Of a stretch of 64,000 nt of DNA, positions 57,622 to 64,000 are shown in pieces. The position numbers were made by a program, and so were the translations under genes. Every line of letters begins with the position of its first letter. The stretch's first letter is position 1. Source of the stretch: Siphonodentalium dalli (taxonomy: Eukaryota > Mollusca > Scaphopoda > Gadilida > Siphonodentaliidae). The stretch lies in NCBI GenBank assembly GCA_032622095.1, contig CP136069.1, positions 11,736,036 through 11,800,035 of the forward strand. The letters are read 5' to 3'. The notes beneath the pieces are model-generated. The model made no database searches. It worked only from the letters and a program-made list of their open reading frames with translations, and had not been told where the DNA came from.

Positions 57622-58034
57622 ATGACTTTTCAATTTGGTCTAGCTCAGTCACCGAAAATAGCTGCTTTCAATAATGTAAACGCCCGCAATTACGACGAAC
57701 AATTCAGGAACAAGCGCGCGCGTCGCCCATCGCTTTCGTGGGCCGACATCGACCACAATAGCTGGCTCTTGTGTATCACGCCAACCAACCCCCACAGTAC
57801 CACCAGCGCCATCGTCTGCTCCTCACGATCAGCATCGGCAACCGAAGTACACAAGTCTGTTTTGATTTTAACACCAGATCGTGCTCTCGGCCGTCGTGCC
57901 GCTACCGTCATGCTTGCTCCCTGTGTGACGCAACATCCCATTCTAAACTCCAGCACAACCTCCACCAGCCATCGCCCTCTACCCCTCGGCCCTTTCGGTC
58001 TGGCTCACTCGCCGATCGAACTCCTCCCGCTTAA
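57622..58034 (+). pseudogene. DIRS/Ngaro-like gag zinc-finger protein, left copy, frameshifted
   Basis: Equivalent of the intact frame at 61144-61560. A C-run change near 57785-57795 moves the CCCH finger (CFDFNTRSC) into the frame 57771-58034, so the N-terminus and finger are no longer joined. Otherwise the sequence is the same as the right copy. Confidence 0.8.
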
Positions 58035-59720
58035 GCGTTGGCTCGACTTGTATCCCCTCCGCGCAATCGCCAAGCTCTTATGGCTTGGTTTTTCCCAAGG
58101 TTTCCACCTACAATACACTGGCCCCCGCTCCCCTTCCAATGATCGGAGCCTCCAGTCTGCCCTCGATCGCCCCGATGTCGTCCGCGAGAAACTCGCTCAT
58201 GAAATCATTATGGGTCGCGTGGCGGGTCCCTTCTCGTCCCGCCCCCTGCCAACTCTCCGGTCTCCCCTCTTGGCTTGGCGCCTAAGTCCACTCCCGGCGA
58301 GTTCCGCCTTATCCACCATCTTTCCTACCCATCTGGCCCCTCGCTCAATGACTTCATTCCATCGGAATTCACATCGGTCTCCTACTCGCGGTTTGATGAA
58401 GCAGTTCACATCGTTCAGCACCTCGGTCGTGGGGCCCTTCTCTGCAAGGGGGACCTTTTTTCCGCCTACCGCGCCCTTTCCATCCACCCGTCCGATTTCG
58501 ACCAACTTGGGTTCCGGTTTGACGGCCAGTTCTACTTTGACAAGTCGCTTCCGTTCGGATGTAGCATCTCCTGTTCGCTTTTCGAACGGTTCTCCACATT
58601 CTTAGAGTGGGCTATCGTGCACCACACGGTAATCCACACGTCCGTCACTATGTCGACGATTTCTTTTGGGCGGGGCCCCCGGATTCCGCTCTCGCCGCCA
58701 ACACCCTTGCCTCTTTCCGCGCCGTTTGCCTCGACATTGGCATGCCTATTGCGGAAAACAAAACCGTCCCCCCTACGACACGTCTGCAATATATCGGCCT
58801 CGAACTCGACAGCCAGTCGATGACTGTCCACTTGCCTCTTCCCAAGGTCGCCGCCATTCTCCTAAAGATTGAGCACGTTCTGGCCCACCGGAAGGTCACC
58901 CTCCGCGTCTTGCAATCGCTGATCGGGTCCCTAAAGTTCGCCTGCGAGGCCATCCCATCTGGTCGCGCGTTCTGCCGCCGCCTCATCTCCTGCACCTGCA
59001 ACATCATGAAGCCTCAACACCTCCTCCGTGTAACCCGCGGCATCCGGACCGACCTCAGCGTCTGGCGTTCCTTTTTCCAACATCACTACGGGGTTTCGGC
59101 CTTCCAATCAGTTTCCTGGTCCGCCGCCTCGACTCGCGAATTATACACGGACGCCTCCAGTGGCAGGGGCGGCGGCTTCGGCGCGTACTTCCACGGCCAA
59201 TGGACGTTCGGAAAATGGCCGCTACACTGACACCGCCGTGGCCTAACGCGTAATCTGACTCTCCTCGAACTCTGCGTCGCTGTCACCATTTGGGACCGCG
59301 AGCTGTCCAGTGACCGCATCCTCGTCTACTGCGACAACCAGGCGACCGTTCAAGCGATTAATCGCCAAACATCCAAAAGCCTCCCGGACATGTCCCTCCT
59401 CCGACACCTGGTCCTCCATCTGTTAACATGCAACATGTCCCTCCGTGCGCGGTTTATCCCCACCGGTCAACTGCTATAGCTGATTCCCTTTCTCGCTTTC
59501 AGCTCGGCCGATTCCGTCGTTTGGCTCCCGGCGCCGAGCGCAGACCCACACCCCCATTTCCGAGACTGCTCTGGCACCTCTACGGCGACAAATAACCCGC
59601 CTACTACATTCGGCCACCACGCCTAACACCCAACGGCTGTACCGGTCTGCCTGGCGGTCGTTTCACGCCTTTCTCCACGTATTCGGCCTACAATCATCTT
59701 CCTACCTCCCACACCTCCTT
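57985..59720 (+). pseudogene. DIRS/Ngaro-like reverse transcriptase and RNase H, left copy
   Basis: Copies RNA into DNA in the family. Read in pieces: RWLDLYPL to RVAGPFSSRPLP (to ~58265), then after a frameshift APKSTPGEFRLIHHLSYPSG, KGDLFSAYRALSIHP (motif A) and FDKSLPFGCSISCSLF; after a second frameshift near 58620, the catalytic YVDD at 58649, IENKTV/LQYIGLELDS and the RNase H start ELYTDASSGRGGGFGAYF. An in-frame TGA sits at 59228, after which the same frame continues with TLLELC, ILVYCDNQATVQAINRQ and ends at a TAG near 59477. From YVDD through RNase H this copy is open over 200 codons, where the right copy is broken. It runs out at the duplication junction before the recombinase. Confidence 0.85.
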
Positions 59721-61143
59721 TTGCGATAACTCCCAAACCTTTGTAAATAGTGTGCGATAAGCAAAAAACTCAAAAATGGGGAGACCATTAACTTTGGTTA
59801 ATTAAAACTGTTGTTTGAAAAATACCGCTATAGCGCTCACTAGTCCTCGCTACAAGGAGGTGTTGAATGGGTTACCAGAATTATTATCACACTCCCAAAA
59901 AAATTGCCACGGTGTTCAGTGTTTTGCTTATCGTACACTTACAATGCGCTGTATCAGTAAATGAACAAATACTAAGATACATGTAACACAAAGAGAGTTT
60001 AATGTATTTAATATATGATAAAGTTTGGTAAAGCCATAGTTAATAAATTATTCTCCATTCGCATATATGCGCAGCGTCATCAAGTCAGTGGCATTGCCTG
60101 ATCACCAGAGCCATATAATGTAGAATTTCGCTAATATGGTTTCCAGTTATGGATGAGGTTATTTCCTAGCGGAAATGGCCGAACCGCTCAGAATGATAAC
60201 CACACATGTAGCCAGACATGTTTTGATAAGAACATGAAGCATCTGGACATTGGAATGGTCTACATGTTCATGTATGTATACAGCTAAGCTCTAATTGACC
60301 CCTCCCCCTTAACGACATTGGCCACCGATATTACGAGTAGTTGCGAATGTCGGTCAGTGACCAACTTTGAATGTTAATAAAACCGTAAACAAATTATTAA
60401 TTGAAATATTGTTTTGTGTATAGTTAATATGGTGCATGGCGCTGATGAAAAGTTGGACTGGGTGTTTACAAGGTGTCCATGTAAAAAATTAGTGCGGCGT
60501 ACAGTGGTCACAAAATATTATTAATAAGACTGTATAAAGATTATCTGCGGTTGCCACATATCAACCACTTGACCATGGTTGAACGGCGGTATGATATAAC
60601 CGGAGTCTGACTGTCATTAACGCCCTACAACCTTGTTAAAGGGGGTGATTAATTAGAGCATAGCTGTAGTACGTTACTAAAAGCTTGCGATTGATTCAGT
60701 TATAACGTGTGTCCCAGAATTTGATCCATATCTCCGAGATTATCCACCATTCCATAAATATATCAGAACAATATCACAGCATCACAGGCGTTTCGATCAA
60801 AAGAATATCAGAATCCGTAACTAGGCGACAAGTCATGGCGACATCGTTCTCAAATCACGTTTCGATGAAAATTGAAGAATATTATCCGTCGTCCTTTGCA
60901 CAGGTACTTGTACGTTGTAGCCATCAAACTTGTTACTGACTCAGGAGTCAGGAGTCATGACTGATCTTTGACGTCATAACTCTGACTAATTTCTACAGAA
61001 TTGGATGTCTCGTAATCATAGTCACCAGTGGTTGACTCTTGTGAGTTAATTGGGCGGTTTATAATGTTGTGAAACTTAAGTATCTGTGTTTTGTAATTCA
61101 CAATACTGTTGTGTTGTGTATGTATTAAACCACACTGCACTCA

Positions 61144-61560
61144 ATGACTTTTCAATTTGGTCTAGCTCAGTCACCGAAAATAGCTGCTTTCAATAATGTA
61201 AACGCCCGCAATTACGACGAACAATTCAGGAACAAGCGCGCGCGTCGCCCATCGCTTTCGTGGGCCGACATCGACCACAATAGCTGGCTCTTGTGTATCA
61301 CGCCAACCACCCCCCCCCCACAGTACCACCAGCGCCATCGTCTGCTCCTCACGATCAGCATCGGCAACCGAAGTACACAAGTCTGTTTTGATTTTAACAC
61401 CAGATCGTGCTCTCGGCCGTCGTGCCGCTACCGTCATGCTTGCTCCCTGTGTGACGCAACATCCCATTCTAAACTCCAGCACAACCTCCACCAGCCATCG
61501 CCCTCTACCGCTCGGCCCTTTCGGTCTGGCTCACTCGCCGATCGAACTCCTCCCGCTTAA
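61144..61560 (+). CDS. DIRS/Ngaro-like gag protein with CCCH zinc finger
   Basis: 138 codons, open. A basic N-terminal third (NKRARRPSLSWADIDHN) is followed by a finger C81-x7-C89-x4-C94-x3-H98 (CFDFNTRSCSRPSCRYRH), then C100-x2-C103 and H108. This arrangement (C..FN...C....CRY.H.C..C) is characteristic of the first protein of DIRS and Ngaro retroelements, where it is presumed to bind the RNA or DNA intermediate. The frame ends at TAA; the next coding frame (reverse transcriptase) overlaps in another phase, which is usual for the group. Shorter than many gag proteins of the group, so the true start may lie upstream or the N-terminus may be lost. The C-run that fixes the frame here is error-prone. 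Confidence 0.72.
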   Translation: MTFQFGLAQSPKIAAFNNVNARNYDEQFRNKRARRPSLSWADIDHNSWLLCITPTTPPPQYHQRHRLLLTISIGNRSTQVCFDFNTRSCSRPSCRYRHACSLCDATSHSKLQHNLHQPSPSTARPFRSGSLADRTPPA

Positions 61561-62982
61561 GCGTTGGCTCGACTTGTATCCCCTCCGCGCAATCGCCAAG
61601 CTCTTATGGCTTGGTTTTTCCCAAGGTTTCCACCTACAATACACTGGCCCCCGCTCCCCTTCCAATGATCGGAGCCTCCAGTCTGCCCTCGATCGCCCCG
61701 ATGTCGTCCGCGAGAAACTCGCTCATGAAATCATTATGGGTCGCGTGGCGGGTCCCTTCTCGTCCCGCCCACTGCCAACTCTCCGGTCTCCCCTCTTGGC
61801 TTGGCGCCTAAGTCCACTCCCGGCGAGTTCCGCCTTATCCACCATATTTCCTACCCATCTGGCTCCTCGCTCAATGACTTCCTTCCATCGGAATTCACAT
61901 CGGTCTCCTACTCGCGGTTTGATGAAGCAGTTCACATCGTTCAGCACCTCGGTCGTGGGGCCCTTCTCGGCAAGGGGGACCTTTTTTCCGCCTACCGCGC
62001 CCTTTCCATCCACCCGTCCGAATTCGACCAACTTGGGTTCCGGTTTGACGGCCAGTTCTACTTTGACAAGTCGCTTCCGTTCGGATGTAGCATCTCCTGT
62101 TCGCTTTTCGAACGGTTCTCCACATTCTTAGAGTGGGCTATCGTGCACCACACGGTAATCCACACGTCCGTCACTATGTCGACGATTTCTTTTGGGCGGG
62201 GCCCCCGGATTCCGCTCTCGCCGCCAACACCCTTGCCTCTTTCCGCGCCGTTTGCCTCGACATTGGCATGCCTATTGCGGAAAACAAAACCGTCCCCCTA
62301 CGACACGTCTGCAATATATCGGCCTCGAACTCGACAGCCAGTCGATGACTGTCCACTTGCCTCTTCCCAAGGTCGCCGCCATTCTCCTAAAGATTGAGCA
62401 CGTTCTGTCCCACCGGAATCGCTGATCGGGTCCCTAAAGTTCGCCTGCGAGGCCATCCCATCTGGTCGCGCGTTCTGCCGCCGCCTCATCTCCTGCACCT
62501 GCAACATCACGAAGCCTCAACACCTCCTCCGTGTAACCCGCGGCATCCGGACCGACCTCAGCGTCTGGCGTTCCTTTTTCCAACATCACTACGGGGTTTC
62601 GGCCTTCCAATCAGTTTCCTGGTCCGCCGCCTCGACTCGCGAATTATACACGGACGCCTCCAGTGGCAGGGGCGGCGGCTTCGGCGCGTACTTCCACGGC
62701 CAATGGACGTTCGGAAAATGGCCGCTACACTGACACCGCCGTGGCCTCACGCGTAATCTGACTCTCCTCGAACTCTGCGTCGCTGTCACCATTTGGGGCC
62801 GCGAGCTGTCCAGTGACCGCATCCTCGTCTACTGCGACAACCAGGCGACCGTTCAAGCGATTAATCGCCAAACATCCAAAAGCCTCCCGGACATGTCCCT
62901 CCTCCGACACCTGGTCCTCCATCTGTTAACATGCAACATGTCCCTCCGTGCGCGGTTTATCCCCACCGGTCAACTGCTATAG
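61500..62982 (+). pseudogene. DIRS/Ngaro-like reverse transcriptase and RNase H, right copy
   Basis: Same domains as the left copy: entry block LQYTGPRSPSNDRSL and RVAGPF, then GEFRLIHH, KGDLFSAYRALSIHP, YVDD near 62175 and RNase H ELYTDASSG near 62645. Shared frame breaks lie near 61790 and 62140 and a shared in-frame stop follows GKWPLH near 62731, so they predate the duplication. Private breaks: one C missing near 62296 and a 22-base deletion near 62417, which destroy the frame between YVDD and RNase H. Not translatable as it stands. Confidence 0.85.
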
Positions 62983-62986
62983 CTGA

Positions 62987-63970
62987 TTCCCTTTCTCGCT
63001 TTCAGCTCGGCCGATTCCGTCGTTTGGCTCCCGGCGCCGAGCGCAGACCCACACCCCCATTTCCGAGACTGCTCTGGCACCTCTACGGCGACAAATAACC
63101 CGCCTACTACATTCGGCCACCACGCCTAACACCCAACGGCTGTACCGGTCTGCCTGGCGGTCGTTTCACGCCTTTCTCCACGTATTCGGCCTACAATCAT
63201 CTTCCTACCTCCCACACCTCCTTGTCCATCTTTATATCACTCACCTCGCCACCAAGCGTTATGCGCCGGCCACCACCAAATCATACCTTTCTGGTATCGG
63301 CTACCACTTAAAACTCGCGGGGCTGCCCGACCCTACCGACACGTTCGTCGCTAAACAGCTCGTCGCCGGCTACCGCAACCTACATCCCGGCCGCCGGCCA
63401 CGCCCTCCCGTCACCATCTCTCTCCTCCAGCGCCTCTCCGTGTCCCTACCGCCCGCGTGCTCCTCGTGGTACGAAGTGCTCCTTTTCCGTGCGGCCTTCA
63501 CCATGGCCTTTTTCGGTCTTTTTCGTGTTGGCGAACTCACTGCTGTTAGTCATCACGACCTCGGCCATGCTATTACCGTCGCGGACGTTGTCCGGTGTGG
63601 CGCAAATTCACTCGTTATTCGGCTCCGACACGCCAAAAACAACCAGCGCAGTCCGCCTACTATCACCCGCATACCGTCCCAGGCATCCGTGGTCTGCCCG
63701 GTCCGCGCCTGCCGCGCTTTCCAGCGCTCCCGGCCGCCAATCTCGGGAGCCTTTTTTTGCCACCGGGATGGCTCTCCCCTGACTCGCACCCAGTTTTCCG
63801 CGGTCCTCCACGCGACGTTACTTTATTGTGGCCCCCGGTACCAGCATATCCGGTCCCATTCGTTCCGGATCGGCGGTGCCACTCACATGGCCCAGTCGGG
63901 GATCCCTCTCTCCCTCATCCGCGATCACGGCCGCTGGAAGTCCGCGTCCTTCCAGGCTTATCTTCGCTGA
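62987..63970 (+). CDS. DIRS/Ngaro-like tyrosine recombinase, open frame
   Basis: Frame open from the stop at 62984 to TGA at 63968 (327 codons); the internal ATG at 63440 is not needed, as the core-binding region precedes it (TTPNTQRLYRSAWRSFHAF near 63115, YAPATTKSYLSGIGYHLKL near 63260). Catalytic set, with nucleotide positions: Arg in FFGLFRVGELT (63524), Lys in LRHAKNNQ (63635), His-x-x-Arg in HSFRIGGATH (63857 and 63866), His/Trp in RDHGRW (63926/63935) and the nucleophile Tyr in FQAYLR (63959). All are present. In DIRS-type elements this enzyme inserts a circular DNA copy without duplicating the target. Absence of a methyltransferase domain between RNase H and recombinase favours Ngaro over classic DIRS1. 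Only this copy is complete; the element end lies beyond the window. Confidence 0.85.
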   Translation, partial: FPFSLSARPIPSFGSRRRAQTHTPISETALAPLRRQITRLLHSATTPNTQRLYRSAWRSFHAFLHVFGLQSSSYLPHLLVHLYITHLATKRYAPATTKSYLSGIGYHLKLAGLPDPTDTFVAKQLVAGYRNLHPGRRPRPPVTISLLQRLSVSLPPACSSWYEVLLFRAAFTMAFFGLFRVGELTAVSHHDLGHAITVADVVRCGANSLVIRLRHAKNNQRSPPTITRIPSQASVVCPVRACRAFQRSRPPISGAFFCHRDGSPLTRTQFSAVLHATLLYCGPRYQHIRSHSFRIGGATHMAQSGIPLSLIRDHGRWKSASFQAYLR

Positions 63971-64000
63971 CCGCCTCGGCGCTACACCCATTTCGACCCC
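63971..64000 (+). other. right edge, retroelement 3' region
   Basis: Thirty bases after the recombinase stop; terminal repeats are outside the window. Confidence 0.5.

Larger units (their letters stand above)
56199..59720 (+). repeat. 3.52-kb tandem duplication, left copy
   Basis: Repeated head-to-tail at 59721-63223 with well over 98 percent identity by eye. Contains the 200-bp GATAAGCAAAACACT-family MITE (56221-56420), ~1.2 kb of non-coding DNA and the first two thirds of a DIRS/Ngaro-like retroelement. Ends abruptly within the recombinase N-terminal region. Confidence 0.93.
59721..63223 (+). repeat. 3.5-kb tandem duplication, right copy
   Basis: Differences from the left copy include a longer C-run (61310-61319), one C lost near 62296 and a 22-base deletion near 62417. 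The retroelement continues past 63223 without a break, so this copy retains the original right flank. Confidence 0.93.

Noticed and set aside
57690-57965. Minus-strand frames over the retroelement (also 58197-59007 and the equivalent frames in the right copy)
   Set aside because: Shadows of the GC-rich plus-strand coding region; no domain and no codon logic.

Overview
This window reads as a repeat-dense, AT-rich stretch of a marine invertebrate nuclear genome, most plausibly a mollusc such as a bivalve. That is an inference. It rests on very frequent TACATGTA-type motifs, microsatellites, a PIF/Harbinger transposon, an L1/Tx1-like LINE, a DIRS/Ngaro-type tyrosine-recombinase retroelement, and short transposons carrying internal tandem repeats like those of bivalve pearl elements. 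I found no convincing host gene, rRNA, tRNA or CRISPR array. Every coding signal I can name belongs to a mobile element.

Layout. 1-3.4 kb is gene-free with minor simple repeats. 3.4-7.5 kb is a two-gene Harbinger transposon: a DDE transposase on + and a Myb/SANT-like partner on -, convergent. 8.74-9.38 kb is a 642-bp element between TTAA duplications, next to a decayed LINE at 9.45-13.6 kb. 13.7-15.1 kb holds a BED-finger-like fragment and a ~146-bp minisatellite; both recur inverted at 51.0-51.6 kb. 17.3-22.7 kb is a ~4.1-kb palindrome: two 1.2-kb inverted arms around a tandem core, set in a ~155-bp satellite.

22.7-33.9 kb contains dispersed repeats, a 0.55-kb inverted repeat, a large ~160-bp tandem array (26.9-29.4 kb) and several short inverted-repeat elements. 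33.9-38.8 kb is a nest. A 2.76-kb foldback element flanked by GATTCTGC sits inside a TAGCAACCACC-ended element whose uninterrupted relative lies at 44.47 kb. A second insertion in the same host carries a T-shaped triple hairpin. 39.2-40.06 kb is an 883-bp element with 8-bp duplications. 40.4-43.6 kb returns to the 160-bp array, broken by at least two other elements. 43.6-56.2 kb is inverted-repeat elements, tandem arrays and microsatellites.

56.2-64 kb holds a 3.52-kb head-to-tail duplication containing the 5' and reverse transcriptase parts of the DIRS/Ngaro-like element. Only the right-hand copy continues into an open tyrosine recombinase frame, which ends 30 bases before the window edge.

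How parts relate. The transposase and Myb-like protein form the two-protein Harbinger machinery; short elements with the same ends at 38.8, 44.6 and 45.07 kb could be its non-autonomous clients. The zinc-finger protein, reverse transcriptase/RNase H and tyrosine recombinase are parts of one retroelement. The LINE is dead. Boundaries of repeats were judged by eye and are approximate unless a target duplication is stated.
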